A stretch of DNA of 18,148 bases, taken from assembly GCA_947565875.1 (NCBI GenBank), contig CANOHR010000007.1:1-18148 (forward strand). The letters run 5' to 3'. Each line of letters begins with the position of its first letter. Position 1 is the stretch's first letter. A program made the translations under genes and the position numbers. The DNA is from an uncultured Pseudoflavonifractor sp. Its GTDB lineage: Bacteria; Bacillota; Clostridia; Oscillospirales; Oscillospiraceae. The notes under the pieces are model-generated. The model saw nothing but the letters and a program-made list of their open reading frames with translations, was not told where the DNA came from and searched no databases. Shown here piece after piece: positions 1-8,008 of this stretch.

Positions 1-29
1 CTCCTGTGGAGAAAAAGAGTTTCTTTCTC

Positions 30-482
30 TTAATTCAGCATCTCCCGGATCTCCTCGCAGAACTCCACCGCCGACTCATTGGTCCGCATGATCAGGATCG
101 CCGTATCGTCCCCCGCCAGGGAACCCACCAGCCCCGGCAGATCCATACTGTCGATGGCGGCTCCGGCGGCGTTGGCAAGCCCGGAAAGCGTCTTGAGCAC
201 CACAATATTCTGGGCCACATCAAAGGAAGTGACGCACTCCCGGAAAATGGTCTGCAGCTTGCCGGAAAAATTGGCCGCAACCTTGTGGTGGGAGACAGCG
301 TATTTGGACACCCCTCCCCTGGTCAGCTCCTTCACCAGATGAAGCTGCTTGATGTCGCGGGAGATGGTGGCCTGGGTGGTGGAGATCCCCCGGTCCTTCA
401 GATATTCCAAAAGCTGTTCCTGGGTCTCCACCTCATGGGCCGCGATGATCTCCAGGATCTCCTGCTGCCGTTTTCCTTTCAC
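30..482 (-). CDS. argR: Arginine repressor ArgR
   Basis: This gene encodes the arginine-responsive DNA-binding regulator that represses arginine biosynthesis and can activate catabolism. The 150-aa product has the usual family length. Residues 1-70 form the winged helix-turn-helix, with the typical 'TTQATISRDIKQL' recognition helix. Residues 80-150 form the hexamerisation and arginine-binding domain, with 'GLANAAGAAID' and 'GDDTAILI'. The start is GTG at 482, preceded by GGGAGGA at about seven bases. A nearby ATG at 489 is in another frame. The GTG overlaps the nadK stop as GTGA, which suggests coupled translation. It is the last gene of the minus-strand operon visible here. In Firmicutes recN often follows, but it would lie outside the window. 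Confidence 0.96.
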   Translation of the reverse strand: MKGKRQQEILEIIAAHEVETQEQLLEYLKDRGISTTQATISRDIKQLHLVKELTRGGVSKYAVSHHKVAANFSGKLQTIFRECVTSFDVAQNIVVLKTLSGLANAAGAAIDSMDLPGLVGSLAGDDTAILIMRTNESAVEFCEEIREMLN

Positions 483-1348
483 CGGTCATGTCCTCCCAAC
501 TTCTGATTAACTATGGTATAAAAACTCCGGTTGGTCAGGCGGATCAGCCTTGCCCGCGCCCTGGACCGGTGAAGTTCCACCTGGTCGCTGGCGCTGAGTC
601 GGAAAGCTTTTCCGCCGTCCACCGATAAGTAGGCCGTCTTTCTGGACAGTTTCCCCATCCGGGCCGACACAGAGCGGTGGCTATCCAAAACAAATGACCG
701 GGCGTGCAGGGCATGGGGACAGATGGGAGTCACCAATATATTCTCCACCGTAGGCTCCACGATGGGTCCTCCCGCCGACATAGCGTAGGCCGTGGAGCCT
801 GTAGGGGTGGAGACAATGACCCCGTCCCCCGAAAACCGGGCCACAGAGACCCCGTCCGCCTTGACCTCCAGGTCAATGATCCTGGCCACCGCCCCCTTGG
901 TGATCACCGCGTCATTAAGGGCCTGGTCCCGGTAGACCGTTTTTCCTTCCCGGCGGACCGAGACATCCAGCATCATCCGCTCCTCTACACGGTATTTTCC
1001 CTGAATGAGCCGTTCCAACTGGGAAAGCTCCGCCGTCTCCAGTTCCGCCATAAAGCCCACGCTGCCCAGGTTCACTCCCAAGACGGGAACCCCATGGCGC
1101 TGGGCATCCTTCGCGGCATGGAGGATCGTTCCATCCCCTCCAAAACAGACCATCAGGTCTGCCCCGGCGAAAGCCTCTTCCTCCGGCAAAAACTCCAGGT
1201 GGGCCGGGACCTCCACATTCTCCCGCTCCAGGGCGAAGGGAAAACACATACAGGTCTCCGCCCCGGCTTGGCATAGGATCCGCTGGGCGTTTTGAGCGGC
1301 CTTCAGGCCTTTATCCCGGTATGGATTGGGACTTAGTACGATCTTCAC
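479..1348 (-). CDS. nadK: NAD kinase
   Basis: ATP- or polyphosphate-dependent NAD kinase makes NADP from NAD in the cytoplasm. The 289-aa protein has the diagnostic GGDGT motif at residues 70-74, 'LGVNLGSVGFMAEL' around 90-103, and the 'GDGVIVSTPTGSTAY' glycine-rich loop at 174-188. 'TPICPHAL' follows at 207-214. The start is GTG at 1348. It overlaps the tlyA stop as GTGA and has AGGGGAGG seven bases upstream. The same four-base overlap joins it to argR downstream. The order tlyA-nadK-argR is common in Firmicutes. Length and motifs are complete, with no sign of damage. Confidence 0.96.
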   Translation of the reverse strand: MKIVLSPNPYRDKGLKAAQNAQRILCQAGAETCMCFPFALERENVEVPAHLEFLPEEEAFAGADLMVCFGGDGTILHAAKDAQRHGVPVLGVNLGSVGFMAELETAELSQLERLIQGKYRVEERMMLDVSVRREGKTVYRDQALNDAVITKGAVARIIDLEVKADGVSVARFSGDGVIVSTPTGSTAYAMSAGGPIVEPTVENILVTPICPHALHARSFVLDSHRSVSARMGKLSRKTAYLSVDGGKAFRLSASDQVELHRSRARARLIRLTNRSFYTIVNQKLGGHDR

Positions 1349-2169
1349 GGCAATACCTCCCCTGCCGCCGAGGGCGGCTCCAGTTCCGTGTGGGAAGCCT
1401 CCACCAGTTCTTTCAGATCTCCCCGCCAGGCAGAGGCCTCTCCCGCCGTCAGCCAGCCCAGATATTCAATATTTCCCTCCGGGCCCCGGATGGGAGACCA
1501 TGTAAGACCCATTACACCAAAGCCGGCGGAACCGGCATGGTCCAAAAACCGCTCCAGGACCTCCAGGTGGACCGCCCGATCCCGGACTACCCCCTTCTTC
1601 CCCACCTTATCCCGCCCCGCCTCAAACTGGGGCTTGACCAGACATACCGCCTGCCCCTCTGGCTTCATCAGTCCTTTCAGGGCAGGCAGGATCAGGTTCA
1701 GGGAGATAAAGGATACGTCCACACTGGCAAAATCCAACTCATCCGGTACTTCCTCATGGGTAAGATACCGGGCATTGGTCCGCTCCAGACAGACCACTCT
1801 GGGATCGCTCCGAAGCTTCCAGGCCAATTGTCCATAGCCCACATCCACGGCATAGACCTTCCCGGCCCCGTTTTGGAGCATACAGTCGGTAAAGCCTCCA
1901 GTGGAAGCTCCGATATCGCCACAGACAGTCCCCGCCAGAGTGATGGGCCAAAGGGCCATGGCCTTTTCCAGTTTCAAACCGCCCCGGCTCACATATTTCA
2001 GGCCCTCCCCCCGAAGTTCGATAGGAGCCTCCGGATCAATGGGGGAACCTGCCTTATCCACCTTCTGCCCCTTTACATAGACCTGGCCTGCCATAATAAG
2101 GGCCTGTGCCTTTTGGCGGGAGTCAATAAGGCCCTTTTCAACCAGAAGTACATCCAGACGCTTTTTCAA
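1345..2169 (-). CDS. tlyA: TlyA family rRNA 2'-O-methyltransferase
   Basis: TlyA (also annotated hemolysin A) 2'-O-methylates cytidines in rRNA in characterised actinobacterial members; the substrate here is inferred from the family. The 274-aa protein has an S4 RNA-binding domain at residues 1-60 and an FtsJ/RrmJ-like Rossmann methyltransferase domain from about 60. That domain contains 'SRGGLKLEKAM', the S-adenosylmethionine loop 'DIGASTGGFTD' (85-95), 'DVSFISL' and 'VKPQFEAG' (178-185). The start is TTG at 2169, supported by a near-perfect ribosome binding site, GGAGGTGAT, about six bases upstream. It overlaps the dxs 3' end by 32 bases. Its GTGA overlap with nadK suggests coupling. Confidence 0.94.
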   Translation of the reverse strand: MKKRLDVLLVEKGLIDSRQKAQALIMAGQVYVKGQKVDKAGSPIDPEAPIELRGEGLKYVSRGGLKLEKAMALWPITLAGTVCGDIGASTGGFTDCMLQNGAGKVYAVDVGYGQLAWKLRSDPRVVCLERTNARYLTHEEVPDELDFASVDVSFISLNLILPALKGLMKPEGQAVCLVKPQFEAGRDKVGKKGVVRDRAVHLEVLERFLDHAGSAGFGVMGLTWSPIRGPEGNIEYLGWLTAGEASAWRGDLKELVEASHTELEPPSAAGEVLP

Positions 2170-4003
2170 TACCTATCACCTCCCTGACCTGCCCGGCAAT
2201 GCTTTCGGCATCCAGCCTGTTCATCCGGCGGAGTTCCGCCACAGTCCCCTGGGGTGGAACCCTGTCTCCCAGGTTCCGTAAAGTAATATGCCTTGCTGCT
2301 GCTCCACCCACAGCCAATGCCGCCGCCACCCTCTGCCCCACGCAGTTGAACTCCATACACTCCTCATAAAACCACAGTTTTCCGGTTTTTTCCAGAGAGC
2401 GGTACAGGAGTTCCGCAGGGGTCGGTGTAATAATATTCAGCTTTACAAGTTCGACTGAAATATGTTCCTTTTCCAACTGCTCCGCCGCCTCTAAAAGGGC
2501 GTTGACTTGGACGCCGTAGCCCGCCAGAGTCACGTCGGTCCCCTCCCGCAGGATCACGGCGCTCTCCAGACCGCTGTCGGCGGTATAGATCCCTTCTCCT
2601 CCCCGGGGATAGCGGATAGCCACCGGCCCTTTCACCTCAAGGACAGCGTATCGGAGCATGGTCCGAAGTTCGGCAAAGCTGGCGGGAGAGAGTACCGTCA
2701 TGCCGGGAATGGTATCCAGAAAACCCACATCAAAAACGCCGTGATGTGTTTCCCCGTCCTCACCCACCAAACCAGCCCGGTCCACGCAAAAGACCACATG
2801 AAGGTTTTGTAGGGCCACATCGTGTATGAGCATGTCGTAGGCCCGCTGCAAAAAGGTGGAGTATACGGCAAAGACTGGGATCAGCCCCTGCTTGGCCATA
2901 CCGGCGCACATGGTAACGGCATGCCCCTCAGCAATTCCTACGTCAAAAAAGCGCTGAGGGAATTTTTGGGCAAATCCGTCCAGCCCGGTGCCCGGCTGCA
3001 TGGCGGCGGTAACAGCGCAGATCCGCCGGTCCTGCCCCGCCAGGGTGCAGAGGGCCTCTCCAAAGACGGAGGAAAAGCTTTGTCCACCCTTAGAAAGAGG
3101 CTCTCCGGTAGCGGGATCAAATTTTCCAACTCCGTGAAATATTCCGGGCGCCTTCTCGGCAGGGGCATAGCCCTTTCCCTTCACTGTGCGAACGTGAAGA
3201 AGCACCGGCCCCTCCAACTCCTTCGCGTAGGTCATAAGCCGGGTCAGACCCTTTACGTCATGGCCGTCCACCGGGCCCAGGTAGGTAAATCCCATATCCT
3301 CAAAAAGAGAACAGGGCAGAAGAGTCTCTTTTACCGCAGTCTTAATCTTATGGGTCACCTTGTAGATATGCCGCCCCAGGGAAAAGCCCTGCATCACCCG
3401 GCGGTAGCCTTTTTTAAAGCTAAGATACTGGGGCTTGAGCCGCTGGCGGGCCAGATGCTCCGCCACCCCTCCCACACTTTGGGTGATGGACATTCCGTTG
3501 TCATTGAGGACCACCATCAGTCTCTCACCGCTGTCTCCCGCATCAGAAAGGCCCTCGTAGGCCAGACCGCCGGTAAGGGCTCCGTCTCCCAGAAGGGCCA
3601 CCACGTGATAGTTCTTTCCCAGCAGGGTCCGGGCACGGGCCATCCCCACCGCGGCGGATACCGCCGTGGATGCATGGCCTACGGTAAAGGCATCGCACAC
3701 GCTCTCCCCCGGCTTGGGAAAGCCGGAAAGACCTCCAAAAGCCCGGAGCGTATCCATAGCTCCGTCCCGACCGGTCAACATTTTATGGCAGTAACACTGG
3801 TGGCCCACATCAAAGACGATCCGATCCCGCTCCGGCGTAAAAACCCGGTGAAGGGCCACGGTGAGTTCCACTGCCCCCAGATTGGAGGCCAGGTGCCCTC
3901 CCCGCTGGGAAACCACCTCCACCAAACGCTGCCGAAGCTGGCCGCAAAGGGCCTCAGCTTCGGCGTCGGTGAGCAGATGAAGATCATTTGGTATATTCAG
4001 CAA
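2138..4003 (-). CDS. dxs: 1-deoxy-D-xylulose-5-phosphate synthase
   Basis: DXS condenses pyruvate and glyceraldehyde 3-phosphate using thiamine diphosphate, the first step of the MEP isoprenoid pathway. The 621-aa product has full family length. 'GHLASNLGAVELTVALH' lies near 36-52 and 'DVGHQCYCHKMLTGR' at 65-79. The thiamine diphosphate motif runs from GDGALTGG (139-146) to NDNGMS (167-172). The pyrimidine-binding domain has 'DVGIAEGH' at 354-361 with catalytic Glu359, and 'DRAGLVGEDGETHHG' follows. The start is TTG at 4003, with AAGGA about nine bases upstream. The gene lies 27 bases after the PAP2-like gene and in the same operon as ispA, so precursor and chain synthesis are co-transcribed. 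Confidence 0.97.
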   Translation of the reverse strand: MLNIPNDLHLLTDAEAEALCGQLRQRLVEVVSQRGGHLASNLGAVELTVALHRVFTPERDRIVFDVGHQCYCHKMLTGRDGAMDTLRAFGGLSGFPKPGESVCDAFTVGHASTAVSAAVGMARARTLLGKNYHVVALLGDGALTGGLAYEGLSDAGDSGERLMVVLNDNGMSITQSVGGVAEHLARQRLKPQYLSFKKGYRRVMQGFSLGRHIYKVTHKIKTAVKETLLPCSLFEDMGFTYLGPVDGHDVKGLTRLMTYAKELEGPVLLHVRTVKGKGYAPAEKAPGIFHGVGKFDPATGEPLSKGGQSFSSVFGEALCTLAGQDRRICAVTAAMQPGTGLDGFAQKFPQRFFDVGIAEGHAVTMCAGMAKQGLIPVFAVYSTFLQRAYDMLIHDVALQNLHVVFCVDRAGLVGEDGETHHGVFDVGFLDTIPGMTVLSPASFAELRTMLRYAVLEVKGPVAIRYPRGGEGIYTADSGLESAVILREGTDVTLAGYGVQVNALLEAAEQLEKEHISVELVKLNIITPTPAELLYRSLEKTGKLWFYEECMEFNCVGQRVAAALAVGGAAARHITLRNLGDRVPPQGTVAELRRMNRLDAESIAGQVREVIGIEKASGCTSG

Positions 4004-4030
4004 GGCCCTATCCTTCTTTCTGTTTCACAT

Positions 4031-4498
4031 TCACCGGGTAAAGAGCCACCCTCCGCCCCAGCCGATGGCCACGCCCAGCAGAGCGCCCATGACCACCTGT
4101 AGGGGAGTATGGCCTACCAGTTCCTTCAGCGCTCTGTCAAACAGTTCCTCCGGTTTCATCTGGTTCCAGTGTTCCATCATGTAGTTCAATATTTTCGCCT
4201 GCTCCCCCGTCTCCCGCCGGACATTGAAAGCATCGTACATCACCACCATCGCCACCCCTGCGGCAATGGCAAAGAGAGGAGAGCCCCAACCGTAAAGGTA
4301 GACAATGGAGGCGGCCATAGCACAGACAAACGCAGAGTGGGAACTGGGCATTCCGCCGCTGGAAAGGATATGCTTCCAATTCCACCGCCGGTCGGTGATA
4401 AGCACCACAAGAAGCTTCAGAATCTGGGCTACGGCCCAGGCCAGGATCGCAAGGTTCAAGATCAGATTGCCGGTCAGAAAGTCCGTTGCGTTCTTCAT
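4031..4498 (-). CDS. Divergent PAP2 (DUF212, YuiD-like) membrane protein
   Basis: This is a 155-aa integral membrane protein of the divergent PAP2/DUF212 family (B. subtilis YuiD type), whose substrate is not established. It has three to four hydrophobic segments, around residues 10-32, 55-72, 75-88 and 133-150. The family signature 'GGMPSSHSAFVCAMA' resembles the PSGH/SH motif of PAP2 phosphatases, and it is followed by 'MYDAFNVRRETGEQA'. ATG at 4504 would abut the AGGGGG ribosome binding site. The second ATG, at 4498, leaves about six bases and is the better start. It lies between ispA and dxs, so a role in polyprenyl phosphate metabolism is tempting but only inferred. Confidence 0.9.
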   Translation of the reverse strand: MKNATDFLTGNLILNLAILAWAVAQILKLLVVLITDRRWNWKHILSSGGMPSSHSAFVCAMAASIVYLYGWGSPLFAIAAGVAMVVMYDAFNVRRETGEQAKILNYMMEHWNQMKPEELFDRALKELVGHTPLQVVMGALLGVAIGWGGGWLFTR

Positions 4499-4508
4499 CG
4501 CCATCCCC

Positions 4509-5387
4509 CTAATTTGTACGGCCTACCATGGCCCGGGCCAACTCCTCCAGAAACCAGGGATCGGCAAAAATGGAAAGTGCGGCAATGGCTTCATCCGTCA
4601 GACGTTCCACCATATTTCCACACTCCTCCAGACCCTTCAGAGTAACAAAAGTGGTCTTCTCCGCTCTCACGTCAGAACCCACGCTCTTGCCCAGACTGTC
4701 CTGGTCCCCGGCAACGTCCAGCATATCGTCCCGAATCTGGAAGGCAAGTCCCAGCTTTTGGGCATAGGTCCGTACCGCCTTCCGCTGAGCCTCGCTGCCG
4801 CCGGCAGCTACCACTCCCAATTCCGCTGCGGCGGAGATCAGCGCCCCCGTCTTCAGCTTTTGCAGTTCCTCCACATCGCTCAGGGTGAGGGCATGTCCCT
4901 CCCCTGCCATGTCAAGGGCCTGCCCTCCCACCATACCGGCAGGGCCCGCAGCGCAGGCCAGCAGTTCCAACGCCTGAGTCACCTGCCCGGCAGGCAGGTA
5001 GGCCCCCGCTCCGAGGGCGGTCTCAAAGGCGGCGGTAAGCAGACCGTCTCCCGCCAGTACGGCGGTCGCTTCGCCGTATACCATATGGTTGGTGGGCTTT
5101 CCCCGGCGAAGGTCATCGTTGTCCATACAGGGAAGATCATCATGGATCAGAGAATAGGTGTGGATCATCTCCACCGCGCAGGCCAGGGACAGAGCGTGAA
5201 CATCCGTCCCTCCGCACAGGCGGCTGCATTCCAGGGTCAGAATGGGCCGAAGCCGCTTCCCTCCCGCCAGAAGGCTGTAATTCATGGCGTCATAGAGGTC
5301 TGCATGGGGCGGGCAGCCCCGAAAGACGGCTCCAAGAGCCTTTTCCACCAATTCCCTATCGGCAGCAAAGCGTTCTGCAAAGTTCAC
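4509..5387 (-). CDS. ispA: Polyprenyl (farnesyl/geranyl) diphosphate synthase
   Basis: This type II prenyltransferase condenses isopentenyl diphosphate with allylic diphosphates to make short-chain products, probably farnesyl diphosphate. The 292-aa protein has 'GGKRLRP' at 42-48, the first aspartate-rich motif DDLPCMDNDD at 83-92, 'GDGLLTAAFE' at 113-122 and the second aspartate motif 'DDMLD' at 220-224, followed by a KSVGSD segment. The open frame extends upstream to 5486, but those residues are a shadow of xseB. GTG at 5387 overlaps the xseB stop as GTGA, has GGAGGAGATGG upstream, and gives the normal family N-terminus. Exact chain length cannot be read from the sequence. The xseB-ispA-dxs order is typical of Firmicutes. 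Confidence 0.95.
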   Translation of the reverse strand: MNFAERFAADRELVEKALGAVFRGCPPHADLYDAMNYSLLAGGKRLRPILTLECSRLCGGTDVHALSLACAVEMIHTYSLIHDDLPCMDNDDLRRGKPTNHMVYGEATAVLAGDGLLTAAFETALGAGAYLPAGQVTQALELLACAAGPAGMVGGQALDMAGEGHALTLSDVEELQKLKTGALISAAAELGVVAAGGSEAQRKAVRTYAQKLGLAFQIRDDMLDVAGDQDSLGKSVGSDVRAEKTTFVTLKGLEECGNMVERLTDEAIAALSIFADPWFLEELARAMVGRTN

Positions 5388-5620
5388 GGCTCCATCTCCT
5401 CCATCGGCTCCTCCACGATCTCGCCCCCGGCAGCGGGAAACAGTTTGGCCACCTTCTGTTCTGCCTGGTCCAGGGCCTGAGAACACTGCTTCATCAAGGC
5501 GGTTCCCTCCTCAAAGAGGGCCATAGCCTCCTCCAAAGGAGCATCCCCTTTCTCCAAACGGGTCACGATAGCCTCCAGTCGGGCCATGGCTTCCTCAAAG
5601 GTCGGTTTTTTCACAGGCAT
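5384..5620 (-). CDS. xseB: Exodeoxyribonuclease VII small subunit
   Basis: XseB is the small regulatory subunit of exonuclease VII and binds several copies to XseA. The 78-aa product begins 'MPVKKPTFEEAMARLEAIV' and continues 'LEKGDAPLEEAMALFEEG', the classic two-helix XseB pattern. Two earlier in-frame Met codons exist (5674 and 5641). The ATG at 5620 is chosen because AAGGAG lies nine bases upstream and the resulting N-terminus and length match the family. The C-terminus is short and acidic ('EEPMEEMEP'). It starts about 60 bases after xseA and its stop overlaps the ispA GTG start by four bases. Confidence 0.93.
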   Translation of the reverse strand: MPVKKPTFEEAMARLEAIVTRLEKGDAPLEEAMALFEEGTALMKQCSQALDQAEQKVAKLFPAAGGEIVEEPMEEMEP

Positions 5621-5681
5621 ATAGGAACACTCCTTTTCCATATGGGCCCTCACCCTTCGGTAGGATGGCTTCATACTTTCC

Positions 5682-6872
5682 CTACGGATCTACCGTACAG
5701 GAAAGCGTTCCGTCGGAGAGGTGAAGGGTCAGCCGGTCTCCGGGCACAGCATCCCTTTTCGATTTCAAAATTCCCTTGGGTCCCTTGGCGATGGCATAGC
5801 CCCGGCCCAGGACCTTCAAAGGGCTCAGGGCGTCCAGCCCCACCGCCAACCGGATCATATCCCGGCGGCGACCGGCCAAGACGGTATTCATGGCATAACC
5901 CAAGCGCTCTCTTTGCCGGTCCAGAATACTCCGGCGGTCCCGGACCCAACTCATAGGGTCCCGAAGCATAGGACATCGGCCCGTCCGGTCTAGAAGGACC
6001 CGGCTGTCCTGAAGCCGGCGCTCCATGGCCTTCCCCATCCGCCCTCCCAGATGGTCCAGCAACTCATATTGCTCATTCTGGTCAGGGACCGCCAACTCAG
6101 CACCGTTGGAGGGGGTAGCTGCCCGCAGATCTGCCACAAAATCCGCGATGGTCACGTCGGGCTCGTGGCCTACGGCGGAGATCACCGGGATATTTGAGGC
6201 ATAGATGGCTCTGGCCACCGACTCATCGTTAAAGCACCAAAGGTCCTCCATAGACCCACCGCCCCGGCCCGTAATGATCAGATCGGCCAGATCCCATGCG
6301 TTGACCCAGGAGATAGCCCCCGCGATCTCGGCGGCGGCCTCCGCGCCCTGGACCCGGCAGGGGATCACGTAGACTTTCGCCATCGGCCAGCGCGCCCCCA
6401 GGATCCGGATCATATCCCGGACTGCCGCTCCCACCGGGGAAGTCACCAGGGCGATCCGTCCCGGAAACCGGGGGATAGGCTTTTTATGCGCCTCATCAAA
6501 GAGGCCCTGGGCTTCCAACCTGGCCTTCAGCTGTTCAAAGGCCAAGTGCAGGTCGCCCACTCCATCGGGGACCATGTGGGAGACGTAAAGCTGGTACTGT
6601 CCGTCCCTGGGAAATACAGTCACCCGTCCGAAAGCCGTGACCCCCATCCCGTTCTGAGGCCGGAAGCGAAGGCTTACCGCCTCCCGCTTGAACATAACAC
6701 ACCGGAGGCTTCCCTCCGCGTCCTTCAGGGAAAAATAGTGGTGTCCTGAGGGATACACTTTATAATTGGAGACCTCTCCCCGGACAAACACACCGGAGAG
6801 GACCATGTCGGCGTCCAGCAGGCTTTTCACATGGCCGTTAAGCTGGGAAACCGAATAGACCGGATATTTCAT
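5682..6872 (-). CDS. xseA: Exodeoxyribonuclease VII large subunit
   Basis: XseA is the catalytic subunit of exonuclease VII, which degrades single-stranded DNA. The 396-aa product starts with an OB-fold domain (about 1-100, including 'VSVSQLN'-like and 'VRGEVSNYK' segments). The catalytic core has 'RIALVTSPVGAAVRD' at 139-153, 'GRGGGSMEDLWCFND' at 202-216 and 'SAVGHEPDVTIADFVADLR' at 232-250. It ends in a short OB-like tail ('LGRGYAIAK'). It is shorter than the E. coli protein, mainly in the coiled-coil part, which is common in Clostridia. ATG at 6872 has GGGAGGGAG six bases upstream. It lies 21 bases after the small membrane-protein gene and just ahead of xseB. Confidence 0.96.
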   Translation of the reverse strand: MKYPVYSVSQLNGHVKSLLDADMVLSGVFVRGEVSNYKVYPSGHHYFSLKDAEGSLRCVMFKREAVSLRFRPQNGMGVTAFGRVTVFPRDGQYQLYVSHMVPDGVGDLHLAFEQLKARLEAQGLFDEAHKKPIPRFPGRIALVTSPVGAAVRDMIRILGARWPMAKVYVIPCRVQGAEAAAEIAGAISWVNAWDLADLIITGRGGGSMEDLWCFNDESVARAIYASNIPVISAVGHEPDVTIADFVADLRAATPSNGAELAVPDQNEQYELLDHLGGRMGKAMERRLQDSRVLLDRTGRCPMLRDPMSWVRDRRSILDRQRERLGYAMNTVLAGRRRDMIRLAVGLDALSPLKVLGRGYAIAKGPKGILKSKRDAVPGDRLTLHLSDGTLSCTVDP

Positions 6873-6893
6873 GGCGCTCCCTCCCAGGATATC

Positions 6894-7061
6894 TTAGCGC
6901 TCCTCGTCCTTCCAAAGCTCCTTGGCCATCGCCCCGGCAATCTCGTGCAGGGCCTCCTTGACCGCCGTTCTCACCGCCAGACGGATCACCAGATAGAGCG
7001 CCGCCAGAAGCAGCAGGATCACGCCGAGGGCCACCAGCCAGTGCAGGATAAATTCTCCCAT
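6894..7061 (-). CDS. Small single-pass membrane protein, unknown function
   Basis: This is a 55-aa open frame between the TsaD-like gene and xseA. ATG at 7061 is preceded by AAGGAGAG with eight bases spacing, and the TAA ends 21 bases before the xseA ATG. Residues 4-27 are strongly hydrophobic ('ALGVILLLLAALYLVIRLAV' region), giving one predicted transmembrane helix. The rest is a charged, amphipathic tail (about 31-55) ending 'KELWKDEER'. The start signal, spacing and protein-like composition argue for a real gene of the operon. I do not recognise the family. The tail probably faces the cytoplasm by the positive-inside rule, which is inference. Confidence 0.75.
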   Translation of the reverse strand: MGEFILHWLVALGVILLLLAALYLVIRLAVRTAVKEALHEIAGAMAKELWKDEER

Positions 7062-7081
7062 TTTTGATTCTCTCCTTTTTA

Positions 7082-8008
7082 TCAGCCCATCATCCGATGG
7101 GCCAGGATTGCCACTCCCATGGCGTTGTCAGCGGAGTATTCGCCCTGAGCGAAAATTCCCTGACAGGATCGCGTCAAAACATACCGCAGCCTGCGGTTGG
7201 AAGCTACGCCTCCCGAGCAGAGTAAAGGAAGGCCGGGGAAACGTTCCTGAGCCTCCGCCGTTGCCCGCCGGACAGTATCTGAAACCGTGGTGAAGACAAA
7301 CCCAGCGACTTCCGCTGGATCTCCCCCCCGTTCCACCATATCCTTGACCTGGTTCTCCACCCCGGAGAGAGAAAATTCCATCTCCCTCACCTTCACGGAA
7401 AACCCGCCCGCAGCTTCCGAAGGCTTCCACATTTCGTCCAGCGCTTTTCCCGCCGGGAAGGAAAGACCCAGAAGGACTCCCGCCCGGTCAATGAGTTGTC
7501 CCGCCGAAATGTCGGTGGTACCACCCACCCGCCGCGCCCTTACATTGGCCCCCTCAGGCTCCACATGCAGAAGTTCGGTGGTACCGCCGGATAAATGCCA
7601 GGCCAGGAAGGGCTTGTCCAGCAATTCCATCCGGCCCGCAGACCAGGCCGCCGCAGCCAGGTGGCCCTGCTGGTGAGACACGGCAAAAAAGGGCACCCCC
7701 AATATAGCGGCAACGCTTCGTCCCAGACTTTCCCCCGCCCGAAAGCAGGGCATGTAGGAGCCCTCCACCGCTCTGGGGCGGGTGGAAGCCGCCACTGCGG
7801 CTATGTCGTCTGATAGCGCCCCCCGGCTCCGAAGTTCCTCCATGCGTTCCGGCAGGGCCTTTACGTGCTGGAAAAGAGCGTCGGATTGGCGTAGACCCCT
7901 CTCTCCAGGCCGGACCTCCAGCAGTTTTCCCGTGTTGATCCCCTCGGCCCCATCAAAGACGGCAGCAGAGGTGGTGTAATTGCTGGTATCCAGTCCCAGA
8001 GTGGTCAC
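7082..8008 (-). CDS. TsaD/Kae1-like paralog (peptidase M22 family, O-sialoglycoprotein endopeptidase-like)
   Basis: The 308-aa protein belongs to the ASKHA fold group of TsaD/Kae1, the enzyme of tRNA threonylcarbamoyladenosine synthesis, but looks like a divergent paralog. The N-terminal phosphate loop reads 'LGLDTSNYTTSAAV', where TsaD usually has IETSCDETA. The metal motif is HQQGH (112-116), with both histidines kept and the usual Glu replaced by Gln. 'LSGGTTEL' (139-145), 'DISAGQLIDRAG' (166-177), 'FSLSGVENQV' (212-221), 'SGGVASN' (265-271) and Asp294 match nucleotide- and metal-binding positions. GTG at 8008 overlaps the nusB stop as GTGA and has GGAGGCGGAG upstream. Such paralogs are often annotated as peptidase M22 in Clostridia. 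Its substrate is unknown. Confidence 0.85.
   Translation of the reverse strand: MTTLGLDTSNYTTSAAVFDGAEGINTGKLLEVRPGERGLRQSDALFQHVKALPERMEELRSRGALSDDIAAVAASTRPRAVEGSYMPCFRAGESLGRSVAAILGVPFFAVSHQQGHLAAAAWSAGRMELLDKPFLAWHLSGGTTELLHVEPEGANVRARRVGGTTDISAGQLIDRAGVLLGLSFPAGKALDEMWKPSEAAGGFSVKVREMEFSLSGVENQVKDMVERGGDPAEVAGFVFTTVSDTVRRATAEAQERFPGLPLLCSGGVASNRRLRYVLTRSCQGIFAQGEYSADNAMGVAILAHRMMG

Noticed and set aside
2822..4102. 426-residue plus-strand open frame opposite dxs
   Set aside because: It is fully antisense to dxs, with no family motifs and no suitable start signal. Long antisense frames are expected at this GC content.
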